Positions 44,801 to 55,914 of a stretch of 64,000 bases of DNA are shown piece by piece (the first letter of the stretch is position 1; each line of letters begins with the position of its first letter). The position numbers and the translations under genes were made by a program. This DNA is from Trichobilharzia regenti (Eukaryota > Platyhelminthes > Trematoda > Strigeidida > Schistosomatidae), in NCBI GenBank assembly GCA_944472135.2, contig OX235270.1, positions 118,435,842 to 118,499,841 of the forward strand, read 5' to 3'. Under the pieces are notes generated by a model, which had not been told where the DNA came from, ran no database searches, and saw nothing but the letters and a program-made list of their open reading frames with translations.

Positions 44801-45189
44801 ACTTTTGCGACCTCTAGAGTCAACCAAGTTGAATTCAAGGACTGAACGATACTCACGCGTCATTTTGGCTAGTGATGTTGATAAAATCGACTCAACACAA
44901 CTGGTAAATGGTAATCTACTCAGCACGTAATCTGAGGGTTTAACTTCCAGCATATTTACGAGCAGAAATGCTACCGGAGAGCATCAAATAGAGACGAAAG
45001 TGATATCCAGTACACTTTGATTCCTAATGGTTCTCTAACTGATTATAATTAGGGATGCAATCTACGAGATCTAAATATCTGAATTTGATTTAAATTATAA
45101 CCTCATTCTTTGTTTTTACGCACACAATCTTGTCTTTTTATCCAGTTCGATTGTGTAATACTACTGCAGGTAGGATGATGTAACAATTA
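44801..45189. other. intron sequence, nothing recognised
   Basis: A GGTTCTCTAACTGATTATAA piece near 45030 suggests another family C end module; otherwise nothing. Confidence 0.4.
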
Positions 45190-45390
45190 GAAGTATTTTT
45201 TATTTTTTTATTTTTGATTACAGCTTGATTCCACACCGTATTTTTGGTACAAGTATGGAATTCTCAGCATGGATATCGGTAGCCCAAAATTCGCAGGCCA
45301 ACTATAGATATCAGGTGTGCGTCGGCGAGGGCTCGAACCCGGGACCATGTGCATGGTTGGCGAGAGTCCTAACCACTGTGCCACCGACGA
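45190..45390 (-). mobile_element. SINE-A, well preserved
   Basis: Minus-strand head from CGTCGGTGGCACAGTGG (45390; box A TGGCACAGTGG perfect), ACCATGCACATGGTCC, box B GGTTCGAGCCC perfect, GACGCACACCTGATATC, GGGCTACCGATATCC, tail TTCCATACTTGTACCAAAAA ... GAATCAAGCTGT followed by A-rich end. Confidence 0.9.
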
Positions 45391-46118
45391 AAGTATAGAT
45401 AGATTGAAAAAATTAAAGTAATTCACTATGTTTAAAAGCCTCACGTTATATGTACATCTACTAATAGCTGTTATCTCTCTCAGTAGATATTCCCATATTC
45501 TCATTTAGAAAAAGCAAAGTAAAAGTTGCTCTATTTTTTTTCGATTATTGACTGACTGATTGGTCGGTTGACTGATTGATTTTATCACAATATTTTTTTC
45601 TTAAATATTATTGATTAAAACTGTTACACATGCAGTAGTGCATATGAATATGTACATATATAAGAACACCACAAGTGTAATAAAAAAAAGGAATACTGTA
45701 ATTTTTTCAGAAAAGAACAAAAAAAGTGAAAAATAAAACTTAAACATTCAGAAAAATACCAAAACGGAACAAAAAATCACAAGATTGTTCACAGCTGTGT
45801 GTAGTATGGTCGTCATATATAATATATATGTGTATAACTAAACCTTAATAAATAAACACGCACGCACGCACACACACATATGGTATACGTACACACGTTT
45901 AGGCACTCACACACATACACAAACAAACAAACAAATAGAAAGAAAAGTCAATAAATTTATTATATTCAATAGTGAAAAATCTTAGTCGATTGACTGCCTG
46001 ACCGACTACAAAACTCTATCTGTCATGTGATTGAAACAAAAAACCTCAAAAAAATTACTGAAAATTTATATCGAAACTACATATGTGTATGTATGCATGC
46101 ATACTTAGCACATAGATT

Positions 46119-46161
<43 letters not shown>

Positions 46162-46579
46162 TATAATTTATCACTTATCTCATTATTTTCGTTTCAATCA
46201 GTTATCACATAAGTTTTACGTTAAAAATTGCCATTTTCACATTGCAACATACACTTCTAAACGTATATATATTGTTGAGTATGAAATGTAGACGTCTACC
46301 TTGTGAAAATAATTCAACATACTTGTATACGCCTTACTTTTGATTGGTTGATAGGGGCTATACAAAGTAGAGGTTTCTAAGATGTACACGTTCCAGTCTA
46401 TTGCAGACTGATTAACTGGATGCACGTACCTTCCCTATCCCACCACCACCACCCTTAGTTAAAAAAATAGCTGATTACCATCATATATCTCAATTATCAG
46501 GTAATGCAGGAGACATGCTTATAGTGTGAATATCATTATACCTAGATACCTAGACAACACCTTAGTAAGGGAAAAGGAT
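45391..46579. other. intron sequence with simple repeats
   Basis: Contains CACA/CGCA runs near 45855-45930 and an AT microsatellite at 46122-46158. No gene or dispersed repeat recognised. Confidence 0.5.
46122..46158. repeat. AT microsatellite
   Basis: About 18 AT units. Confidence 0.95.
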
Positions 46580-46763
46580 TTTTCTTATTTCAGCTTGATT
46601 CCACACTGCATTTTTGGTACAAGTATGGAATTTTCAGTATGTGATATCGGTAGCCCAAATTTTGCAGGCCAACCATAGACATCAGGTGTGCGTCGGTAGG
46701 TGATCGAATCCCGGACCATGTGCATGGTCGGCGAGAGTCCTAACCGCCGTGCCACCAACGCAC
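46580..46763 (-). mobile_element. SINE-A copy
   Basis: Minus-strand CGTTGGTGGCACGGCGG head, box B GGGATTCGATCACC, GACGCACACCTGATGTC, tail TTCCATACTTGTACCAAAAA ... GGAATCAAGCTG near 46590. Its head end touches a family C fragment at 46764. Confidence 0.85.
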
Positions 46764-46905
46764 GCAAACCATTGAAAACCAGGGAGTACTCAACAGCTGT
46801 TTCATCCTAGTTTGGGAATCATCGGCAGTACGCACTGGAATTGGAACCCAGGACCTTCTGGTTACAAGGCAAGCTCTTATACCGTTCAGCCACTGGGAGT
46901 TGTAA
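46764..46905 (-). mobile_element. family C fragment
   Basis: Minus-strand: AGTGGCTGAACGGTATAAG, box B GGGTTCCAATTCC, hammerhead and GGTTTTCAATGG end, where the SINE-A copy begins. Confidence 0.72.
46784..46836 (-). ncRNA. hammerhead-like motif, family C reference copy
   Basis: Stem I GTACTG, core CCGATGA (one change), stem II TCC-CAAACTA-GGA, GAAAC, stem III ACAG/CTGT, triplet GTT, then GAGTAC (five of six pairs to stem I). Confidence 0.62.
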
Positions 46906-47966
46906 TCAGTCTCGTCAAGTTTGTCTTTTTAGGTTGACAATCACAGGAGAAATTTACCTCAACTACAACAGACCTTAGGATCAGAGTGTATGTAAAAATT
47001 GGTAAATATAGTCATTGTAAAGTTAACCCTAACAATACTGCCCAGTAGGACAGGGTTGTAAAAGCCTCACACCTCTGTTTACTGTCTCTATTATACATTT
47101 CTTCTACTTTATTCTCTTGCTTTGTGTGCTACGTGGATGGAGTGTGGTGACTTGAACCGCCGCACATACGTGCAAAGTTCTATGTCGAAAACAGACAGAC
47201 AGGCAGTAACGGGAGGCAAACTTATAAAGATGAACCAGTGTCTTTTTTAGGTAAAGAGAGTGTATATTCAGCACAACTCCAACTTAAAAAGTGTAACCAA
47301 ACCCTTACATGCTTGTCATTCCTATCATAGTACAAGGATACCAAAGGATGTCTGCCTGAGCTATAGTAATTTTGAAGTCATGACATGATATACCTCTGAG
47401 TACTGTTGTTTTGGCGCTAAATTTTTGTTAAAGTTTCCAAACTGATGGTCATCGTGTACTAACACATTTAACTGAAATGATCGATCACTCTTTTGTTAAA
47501 CAATAGTGATAAGGGCAAACCAGCGCATACACACACATTTTAGTGCAACGGAATGCCTTAACACAGCATATGATTAGTGGTCCACTCGACCTTGACCTGT
47601 TATCCTCTATGTATAAATCTGGCGCCATTTTATAACAATAATAATTATGTCCATTTCTCACTGGTACAATAATGTATACAGTAGACATATCTTGTCCGTT
47701 GCCGATCAGGACGAGGAGAAGAAAAGTGAAAAACTGACTTCCGGTTACAGAATAAGCAAGCCATAAGTAGATTTTCTTATACATACATATATACATACCA
47801 TACATACATACATTGAAATGATGAATTCAATCAGAGAAAACGATCAGTTATGAGCGCTTAAAAGGAACAATGTTATATACAATCTAGCCCCGTTTACTGC
47901 ATTTTAAAACAACAACTAACAATCGAAATTGTAGTAAACATTTAAATGTTACGATTGCACAGGATT

Positions 47967-47970
<4 letters not shown>
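46906..47970. other. intron sequence, nothing recognised
   Basis: About 1 kb of background-like DNA with no family match. Confidence 0.4.

Positions 47971-48008
<38 letters not shown>
47971..48008. repeat. AT microsatellite at the 5' end of an RTE
   Basis: About 18 AT units abutting the 5' end of the intact RTE element. Confidence 0.95.
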
Positions 48009-48011
<3 letters not shown>

Positions 48012-51000
48012 CCCAGCCTATCCGTGTCGTTTCGAGATGTTAGTGAGTAGTCCTCAAAATGGTTGTTCCCAATGTGACATCTAACACGGATATCCTGAAA
48101 CCGCGTGCTGCGTTCAAGCTGGCTACCTACAATGTTCGGACGCTGATGCAAATCGGACAACAGGCAGGGTTGGCAAGAACTTTGGAAAGCCTCGCTATCG
48201 ATGTCTGCTGCATTTCGGAGACCCGCATTCAAGATCCCAGTGAAGTGCTTCGACTATCCTCTCCATCTGGAAGTTCTAGTAGTATGTACCACCTGCGCTT
48301 ATCCGGGGACCCTGTGGCGTCGGCATCCGGCGTAGCTGGTGTCGGTGTCGCACTGAGCGCTAGAGCCGAAGCTGCACTGCTCGACTGGATTCCCATTAAC
48401 AGTCGTTTATGTGCTGTGAGGCTGGAAGGTTACACGAAAGTAAAGAGTAGTAGGCCAGATAGGCGGTGTCTATTTGTTGTCTCTGCCTATGCACCGACGG
48501 ATTGCAGCCCGGATGCAATGAAGGATGAGTTTTACTACCAACTGAGCGATCTCTTGAAACAGGCGGGTCGGAGGGATATCGTAGTGCTGGCTGGGGACTT
48601 GAATGCACAGGTGGGGCGTCTAAGCTCAGAGGAGAATCGTCTAGGTGGTCAGTGGGGACTACATGGTCGCAGGTCAGATAATGGGGACCGTCTTCTGCAG
48701 CTTTGCGCGGATCACAACCTATTTCTAGCTAGCACCAACTTCCGGCACAGCCATCGCCGTAGCTCTACCTGGCGTCCTCCCTCTGCGAAGCAAGCTTGGA
48801 CTCAGATTGATCATATCGCGGTCAGTTTCCGGTGGCGGGGATGCATACAAGACTGTCGCTCCTTCTGGAGCACATGCCTGGACTCCGATCATGCGTTAGT
48901 GTGTGCCAAGTTCGTCTTGCGATTTGGTGGGGTTCGTAAAAGCCGTAGTCTAAGCGTTGATGTGAGCAAACTAGTAGCACCTGCTACTTCTTTGAAATAT
49001 CAGAATGAGTTAAAAACAATGCTTGCCAGCAACCCCCCAAGTAGTATAGATGAACATTGGCTTCATGTGCAAGGTGCCATGCAAAAGGCGAGTGTAGCCG
49101 CTTGCGGCTTGAAAGAATGCTCCGCTAACAACCACTGGGTTTCTGCGAGTTCCTTGCAACTCATGGATGAACGCCGGTCCATTCCGGCTGGCAGCGAATA
49201 CAACAATCAGCGAAAGGCGCTCACGCGCAAGATTAGACAGTGTTTACGTAAGGACCGCGAAGCCTGGTGGTCAGAACGTGCGTGTGAGATGGAGTCAGCT
49301 GCTGCATCTGGCAACAGTCGGAAGCTGTTCCAACTCATACGAGCCACCGGCAGCAAGAAACAAGGTGTCAGCGAGACGGTCTGTGAGGCAGATGGCACTC
49401 CAATTACCAGCCTGAAAAGACGCCTGGAACGCTGGGCAGAGCACTTCGGGAAGCAGTTCAGCTGGCCACCAGCTTCAGTGTCTACTATCATTAGCCCGAG
49501 TGCTCCTTGGTCGGTTAGTACCGACCCACCCACCGAAGCGGAGGTCCGTAAGGAACTCCAAGTTCTGAAACGCCATAAGGCGCCCGGCCCAGACAAATTA
49601 CCCCCGGCTCTTTTTAAAGATGGTGGCGAGACTCTCACAATGGCTCTAACTGGGTTGTTCAGGAAGGTGTGGGAGACAGAGAGTGTACCATCAATGTGGA
49701 ACGAAGCCATTATCGTCCCCATCTTTAAAAAGGGTCGACGTAATTCGTGTGACAATCATAGGGGTATCAGTCTGTTACCAGTCGCGTCTAAAATATTGGC
49801 TGCTGTCTTGCTTCGCAGACTGTGCAAAATACGTGAAGGATTGATTCGCGAAGAGCAGGCTGGGTTTCGTTCAGGTCGTGGATGCATTGATCAGGTGTTC
49901 ACCCTTCGTCAGTTGTTGGAACACCGCCACACGTATTGCAGGCCAACGATCGTTGTGTTTCTTGATATTAGGGCTGCCTTCGATTCGTTGGACAGAACTG
50001 TGCTCTGGAACTGTCTGTTAGAGAGAGGTGTACCTGAGAAATTTGTTAACATCCTGAAAGCCCTATACAGAAACACCTCAGGTAGAGTGAGGGCATACAA
50101 CCAACTATCACCACTGTTCCCAACCAACAGTGGGGTTAGACAGGGTTGCCCAATCTCTCCGTTTCTCTTTAACTTTGCCATCGATGACATTCTGGAGTCA
50201 GCTCTGAAGGATGTGCGTGAAGGTGGTGTAGATCTGCTACCTGGAGATAGACTTTTCGACCTCGAGTATGCAGACGATATCGTCTTACTGTGCGATAGCA
50301 TGCAGGCTGCCCAAATCGCACTTAATCAGTTGGCGATCAGTGTCTGTAAGTATGGTATGTGCTTTGCGCCGTCTAAGTGCAAAGTACTGTTACAAGATTG
50401 GCAGGAGCCTGTACCTGCACTCACTCTTGCGGGTGAACCGCTTGAAGTTGTTAAAAAGTTTGTGTACCTGGGTAGTTGTGTGAGTGCTGGCGGAGGGGTG
50501 ACGGATGAGATTTCCAACCGTATAATGAAGGCTAGGGTGGCATACATCAACTTGAGCCACCTATGGCGCCGTCGCGACGTTAGCCTGGCTGTCAAAGGTC
50601 GGGTATACAATGCTTCGGTGCGAGCTGTCCTGCTCTACGCCTGTGAAACCTGGCCTCTCCGAGCTGAGGATGTGCGGCGACTCTGCGTGTTCGATCACCG
50701 CTGTCTCCGCAGGATTGCTTGCGTTCGATGGCATCATCGCGTGAGTAATTCTGAGGTTCGGCGGCGTGTGTTTGAACAAAGTGGAGATCACTATTCCTTG
50801 AATGTCGTCATCTGGAAACACCGGCTCCGGTGGCTTGGACATGTGCTCCGAATGTCACCCCAGAGGCTTCCGTACAGGTCTCTGTTCGCTAGCCCTGGGA
50901 CGGGATGGAAAAGGCGGAGAGGTGGTCAGTCCATGACGTGGCGTCGTGGGATGAAGGATTTTTGTGCTAGATTAGCATCGGTTGGTGTGTCACGACTCCC

Positions 51001-51329
51001 TGGTTGGGGTCCGAGAGATAGCTCAAATCGATGGCTCGAAACGTTATCGGATATGGCCAAGAATCGTAATCAGTGGCGAATGTGTTGTGATTTCCTTCTT
51101 TCTTCCCTTCCCGATGATAGCTAACGAACACTGTTTGAACTTGTTAAGCATGACTGTTTTCCTTCCAGATGAAGTTCTTTATCCGTTCTCTACTTATATA
51201 TATTTTTTCTTTTCCTTCCTTCCTTTTTTTTGATCTATGTTGTTTTATTATTATTGTGTGGCGCATCTTTCTTGGTGCCATATTGTACCAAGTTTTTTAT
51301 GCGTTTAAATAAAATAAATAAATAAAACT
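48009..51329 (+). mobile_element. full-length, intact RTE LINE (R11)
   Basis: Short 5' leader (48009-48058), one uninterrupted 1021-codon frame, a 3' UTR of about 200 bases and a tail of AATAAATAAATAAA. GC content is visibly higher than the flanks, as expected for a recent insertion. It belongs to an RTE lineage clearly distinct from R6 (SR2-like by its architecture; the name is tentative). A second copy at 62914-64000 shows no difference by eye over its roughly 1.09 kb, pointing to very recent mobility. Confidence 0.93.
48059..51124 (+). CDS. RTE endonuclease/reverse transcriptase, intact
   Basis: 1021 residues. EEP endonuclease at about 20-290: LATYNVRTL (N25), CISETR (E54), YAPT, AGDLNAQVG (D180, N182), QIDHIAV (D251, H252), DSDHALV (D277, H278). 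RT at about 490-810: KAPGPDKLP, EEQAGFRSGRGCIDQ, motif A FLDIRAAFDSLD (D636), SGVRQGCPISPFLF, motif C YADDIVLL (D739, D740), FVYLGSCVS. C-terminus: LLYACETW and HRLRWLGHVLR, typical of RTE. No stops or frameshifts. The ATG follows AGTCCTCAAA closely after the element start. It would nick target DNA and copy its own RNA in place. Confidence 0.95.
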   Translation: MVVPNVTSNTDILKPRAAFKLATYNVRTLMQIGQQAGLARTLESLAIDVCCISETRIQDPSEVLRLSSPSGSSSSMYHLRLSGDPVASASGVAGVGVALSARAEAALLDWIPINSRLCAVRLEGYTKVKSSRPDRRCLFVVSAYAPTDCSPDAMKDEFYYQLSDLLKQAGRRDIVVLAGDLNAQVGRLSSEENRLGGQWGLHGRRSDNGDRLLQLCADHNLFLASTNFRHSHRRSSTWRPPSAKQAWTQIDHIAVSFRWRGCIQDCRSFWSTCLDSDHALVCAKFVLRFGGVRKSRSLSVDVSKLVAPATSLKYQNELKTMLASNPPSSIDEHWLHVQGAMQKASVAACGLKECSANNHWVSASSLQLMDERRSIPAGSEYNNQRKALTRKIRQCLRKDREAWWSERACEMESAAASGNSRKLFQLIRATGSKKQGVSETVCEADGTPITSLKRRLERWAEHFGKQFSWPPASVSTIISPSAPWSVSTDPPTEAEVRKELQVLKRHKAPGPDKLPPALFKDGGETLTMALTGLFRKVWETESVPSMWNEAIIVPIFKKGRRNSCDNHRGISLLPVASKILAAVLLRRLCKIREGLIREEQAGFRSGRGCIDQVFTLRQLLEHRHTYCRPTIVVFLDIRAAFDSLDRTVLWNCLLERGVPEKFVNILKALYRNTSGRVRAYNQLSPLFPTNSGVRQGCPISPFLFNFAIDDILESALKDVREGGVDLLPGDRLFDLEYADDIVLLCDSMQAAQIALNQLAISVCKYGMCFAPSKCKVLLQDWQEPVPALTLAGEPLEVVKKFVYLGSCVSAGGGVTDEISNRIMKARVAYINLSHLWRRRDVSLAVKGRVYNASVRAVLLYACETWPLRAEDVRRLCVFDHRCLRRIACVRWHHRVSNSEVRRRVFEQSGDHYSLNVVIWKHRLRWLGHVLRMSPQRLPYRSLFASPGTGWKRRRGGQSMTWRRGMKDFCARLASVGVSRLPGWGPRDSSNRWLETLSDMAKNRNQWRMCCDFLLSSLPDDS

Positions 51330-51859
51330 ATATTTCGGTACAAAACCATATCAACTAGAGAAACATTGAAGACTTTTGAAAAGCCCCAAACGAGGAAAGG
51401 GACAGCTGTGCAACTCCCTCGGGTTTCAACAACCATTCAATGATGGTACAGCTGAGTAAAAAAACCCATATTGAAAAATAAATATCTAAGAATTCGTTAC
51501 AAGTGTGATTCAAGTAAGGAGATTTGAATGTATCAGCAAATTAAACAATCGCAAGTTTCTTTAGTGAACGATAAAATCTCAAAATAGGATCGCAAGAAGA
51601 AGGTGTAACAGAATTTACAGGGAAATGACCGATCAGAGATTTTCAAACTTACCACACTCAACTCAGAGTTCGATATTTGTGAAACTAATAAGACGGATAG
51701 GCGTCTTCGGCAGACGGATGATTGGAGCTGACAAGAAAGTTTACAGTTTAGAATAAGATTTAAGATTCGAATCAACTACCTTCAGAATAGTTATATTGAC
51801 TGGTAACTGGGGGGTGGTGGGCAGGAATAAGTGAATTCCACCAGTCAATTTGCAGTATA
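51330..51859. other. intron sequence, nothing recognised
   Basis: Background-like DNA right of the intact RTE. Confidence 0.4.
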
Positions 51860-52030
51860 GTCTCTATTGTGATGTACTTCCAGAATTATTGTTAACTGTC
51901 TAGAGGCAATCAACAGGAAGCCATAGACCCAAGCTTGGTGTTCATTCAAAAGATTAATGACCTCCATGAGGTTAGAACCCATAGCACCCAATGCTACAAT
52001 CACCATGGAGCTAATCGGATCCGTTTTGAT
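51860..52030 (-). mobile_element. family D fragment
   Basis: Minus strand: TTAGCTCCATGGTGATTG (box A region), box B GGTTCTAACCTC, a decayed ribozyme region and GGCTTCCTGTTGATTGCCTC. Matches the tRNA-like/body part of the 20 kb copies; module X is missing. Confidence 0.65.
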
Positions 52031-52454
52031 CAACAGATAATTGAAGTTGATGGAAGAGGATAAGATTAAGACCACAGTCATTTTCAGAAACACTAGCCGA
52101 CTGGTTTATCGATTGAGGGATACACAAAATGTACGAATTATCCAACAAACGAAATTATTAAATCTTTTCTGCTACTTATTTCTTTTAGCTGTTGTTTATG
52201 TTCCTTTGTTAGAAAGTGGTGGACTTTACTTTCTCAACTGATATGTTGATGATAACAGTCAAAGATTATTGACTTGAAATATAAGAGACAAGCGGTAAAG
52301 CCTCATGTTTGTCTGTGATTAGATTCTCGAATTACAAGTAGGTGTAAAGTCTGTTACATATTTGAATTCAGATCGTAAGATTTCAATTCCGAAGACAGAG
52401 TTTCTGTTTGTAACGTTAACAGAGTGACTAATCAGTGGAAAACTTTATCTCTTT
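52031..52454. other. intron sequence, nothing recognised
   Basis: No feature identified. Confidence 0.4.
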
Positions 52455-52639
52455 GTGCGTCGGTGGCACAGTGGTTAGGACTCCCACCGACCATGCACAT
52501 GGTCCGGGGTCAGATCCCCTACCGACGCACACCTGATATCTACGGTCGGCCTGCGAAATTTGGGCTACCGATATCCATGCTGAAAATTCCATACTTGTAC
52601 CAAAAATACAGTGTGGAATCAAGCTGTAAATAAAAAAAG
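52455..52639 (+). mobile_element. SINE-A, complete plus copy
   Basis: Head GTGCGTCGGTGGCACAGTGG (box A TGGCACAGTGG), CCATGCACATGGTCCGG, box B near GGTCAGATCCCC, CGCACACCTGATATCTACGG, then tail 52579-52627: GCTGAAAATTCCATACTTGT ... GGAATCAAGCTGT, then AAATAAAAAAA. The tail aligns with the CR1-like LINE end at 5165-5213 in 43 of 49 bases. Confidence 0.9.
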
Positions 52640-52683
52640 ACACCTAGACAGGCTTTTCATGTCTTGCACTCTCGGTGGCCAGG

Positions 52684-52685
<2 letters not shown>

Positions 52686-52728
<43 letters not shown>
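52686..52728. repeat. AT microsatellite
   Basis: About 21 AT units. Confidence 0.95.
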
Positions 52729-52733
<5 letters not shown>

Positions 52734-53264
52734 AATTTCATTATAGACTCTGTAAGGTACAGCGTTTTTCCTCTTTCAATTATTACTTCAACCTCTTCTT
52801 TATGTCAGAGGGATTTTTTTGTCATACAATCACCATCGAGGAGTGTTTTCAACCTGTTGCTTGTCTATCTCTCTGTTTCTACAGTGTGGAGAAATGTCGT
52901 TCATTCTATGCCAAATGATGAAAGACTTCTAAGAAAATAAAACTTGGTAGATTCAATTGTAAATTGTCATATATAGTTTGGTGACACAAGATAAGAGCAT
53001 GAAAAAAACCGATTGATTGCTTAGAAGTTTTACGTTACGATTTCATCGACTTAGACATAAGAACTAACTCCACTAAGAATTTTTACTCTAACCACCGACT
53101 ACAATGCGATAAATACAAACACAACAACAACACTACCCGAACGCGAAAATGAAACAAAGAAGACAGATGATCGCTGGTAGAGAGAGAGAGCCTTTACTGT
53201 CTCAACAACAGAAAACCTTTTCTCGATAGCCTTGTCTAACGATTAAGTTAAACATTTCATGCAT
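52729..53264. other. intron sequence, nothing recognised
   Basis: Background-like; CAACAACAAC run near 53120. Confidence 0.4.
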
Positions 53265-54225
53265 TCCTATTGCAGAAGATTGGATAATGGGACAGACAAC
53301 GGGCAATCAGGAAACAGGCATAAAATGGACTCACACAAATAGAACTTGGAGGATCTAGACTTCACCGATGATATATGTCTGATTTCCCACAAACTGGAAG
53401 ATATCCAAGTGAAAAGCAACAAGCTGACAGAAGAACCATCCAGAGAAGACAGGCCTTCAAGTGAACATCGAGAAAACAGAGGTGATGAAGATTCCTGGCC
53501 AACACCAACAACACCAGACAACAATCAGCCAGCATAAATGGGAGGAACCTGAAAGAAACAACCTCCTTTACCTACCCACCTACCAAGAAAGCATCGTTTC
53601 AAGTACAGGCGGAACTGACGAGGATATCAAAGAAAGAATCGGAAAAGCAAGGGAAGCTTTCATTACCCTCAAGTCTGTGTGGAGGAGGTCAACAACCCTC
53701 CCTACTCGGCATGAAAAATGAGATCGAGATTTTCAACTTCAATATGAAGTCAGTCAGTGCTACTCACTATACGGATCAGAGACTTGGCGCCGCGTCATGA
53801 AGAGCACCTCAAACAAACTACACACCTTCATCAACAGCTGACTTCGCTAAGTACCCTGCTCATGATCAGATGGCCGACTAGAAAGGATGAGCAACGGGGA
53901 TCTCTGGCAATGAGCGAACCAATCAGGAACAGGATTGTGAAACAAATAAGCAGGAAGAAATGGAGATGGATTGGATCGGTCTTACTCTGAGAAAACCATC
54001 AAGTGACATCACTAGACAAACCCTCGAGTGGAACCTGGAAGGGAAGCGGCAAGTTGGTCGTCAGTGAGAGGGTGACGTGGAGGAGGCCATGTGAAGAGGA
54101 GATGAAAGCATGTGGGCAGACTTGGAGCGGCGTGAAAACTCTAACAGAGAACCAAACGCAATGGAGACTTGGGTGGCTGAAGCCCTATGTTCCTCTAGGA
54201 ATTAAAGGAAATAATAATAATATAT
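53265..54225 (+). mobile_element. RTE LINE fragment (R12)
   Basis: Plus-strand RTE from RT to tail: motif C region DFTDDICLISHKLEDI (53356-53400), NIEKTEVMKIPGQHQ, ERIGKAREAFITLKSVW, RKKWRWIGSV, then VTWRRPCEEEMKACG and tail GAAGCCCTATGTTCCTCTAG, AATAATAATAATA. Same lineage as R1, R7 and R9; several frameshifts. Confidence 0.9.
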
Positions 54226-54888
54226 TGCTTCACAGGTAAGTGAAGCAGTCGTCATCGAACGATTGAGGACAGATCTATGCACGAAGAAGACAGTGGTCAG
54301 ACACCCATATTACCTTGATGATTAATATTTAACTAAATAAAGTTATACAATCTTATTGCGCCAACTGGTCTTCATCAGAGAATCCCTCACCTTAGTCTTC
54401 CTGCTACTCCGCTTATACAATTTGTTATACTAACCTTATTCTAGTCAAACCTTGTTTTTATCTTGCCCTCTTTTCACGTCCTTGAAGATATTCATTTAAT
54501 CATCTCACAAATTGTTAATTCTTTTATTTAACACAATAATTTAACTACTCACATTATTCTCGGTGCATATTGCTTAAAAATTCTATTAATAACTCGTGAA
54601 CGTGATAAAAACCTTTTTGTATAGTTTTTTTCAATACATTTTGGTATGATTTAGATGTTTAGCAGGGGAAGAGAATCCACGGAATAATAATATTATTAAG
54701 ACAAAATTAGTGGGTTTATACTATCCTGGTATAATTTTGCTTTTGATTAAATCACTGATAAATTTAAAGAATTAATCGGCGATGAGGAAATAATATGTGG
54801 GAAAAGCGACAGTGGTAATAGCTGGGTTGACAACGACAACTTTATATATTTGCATGAGAAGTATTTTAATGTTATAGGCAAAAAATAG
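54226..54888. other. intron sequence, nothing recognised
   Basis: AT-rich segment between RTE fragments. GTAAGTGAAGCAGTCGTC near 54235-54253 and GAACGATTGAGGAC could be a short unrecognised repeat. Confidence 0.35.
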
Positions 54889-54889
54889 G

Positions 54890-55478
54890 TACTTGCAGCA
54901 AAGTGTACCCTTTCAACTACAGGCGGTAGAACGGGTGAGGATGTGAAAGCCAGAAACAGAAAGACTAGACAAACATTCATCACTTTAAATGCATGGAAAT
55001 CTACTGTACTCAGCATACGGAATAAGATCCGATTTCTCCATACTAACCTCAGGTGATTGCTTACATAGGGGTACAGAGACTTTGCACCCATGTCACAGAA
55101 AGCATTTCCAACCGGCTGCTGTAGACTTTCATCAACAACTGCCTTCACTGTCTCAATACTGCAGATAAGACATTCAAAAATAATAGGCAACAAGAAACCC
55201 TCCCTGGTAGAACATCGAACCAGCCAAGAATCCATCGCCAAACAAATATGCAGTAGGAAATGAAGATGGATTGGATATAGGCTGAGAAGACCTCCAAGTG
55301 ACATCATGCGTTAGACCCCCTAGTGGGGCCCCGAATGGGTAACAACGAGTTAGGCGTCCATCCAATGGCGACATGGAGATCGTGGAGTGAACTGGAAGAT
55401 ACAGCACACAACCGAGTGAAATGGAAATGTGCCACTGACGTCTTGTGTTACACACGGAACCTAGGGGAATAATAACAA
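54890..55478 (+). mobile_element. old RTE LINE 3' fragment
   Basis: Plus-strand order: STTGGRTGEDVKA-type block (54915), RNRKTRQTFITLNAW, NKIRFLHTNL, a degraded HVTESISNRLL block, AKQICSRK, then GGAACCTAGGGGAATAATAA at the end. Strongly mutated. Confidence 0.78.
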
Positions 55479-55914
55479 CGATAATGGTAGAGAAACATTC
55501 GGGGAAAGCCTGTCGTCTATATTAGACCTGTTATTTGGCATCTGCACAAACAACAACTAGAATAGCTGTCTCAGTACAAACGTTGTTTCAGTAACCTTCA
55601 TAATGTTCAAAATTTGCGACTTATGAACCCATCGGAAATAAAGAAAAGTGGCTGTCGAGTCTATATTAAGGGGCTCAGTAGAATGGTTTAATCGGTTAAA
55701 ATAACAAATTCCAACAAAAAGCTTTTTAACCATTGACAATTCAAGATGTATGTAAAAAATTATATTTATAATTTTTATAAATGTCTACTTCTCAAACGGC
55801 GCCCAATTATTTTGGAACTATTCGGTCAAATCTTGATCCCAGTTCATATGAATTCAAGATATAGCTTAAGTGTACTCAGTCATAGAGCTGTCTTGACAGA
55901 ACTCACCATCAGTA
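55479..55914. other. intron sequence, nothing recognised
   Basis: No feature identified. Confidence 0.4.
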
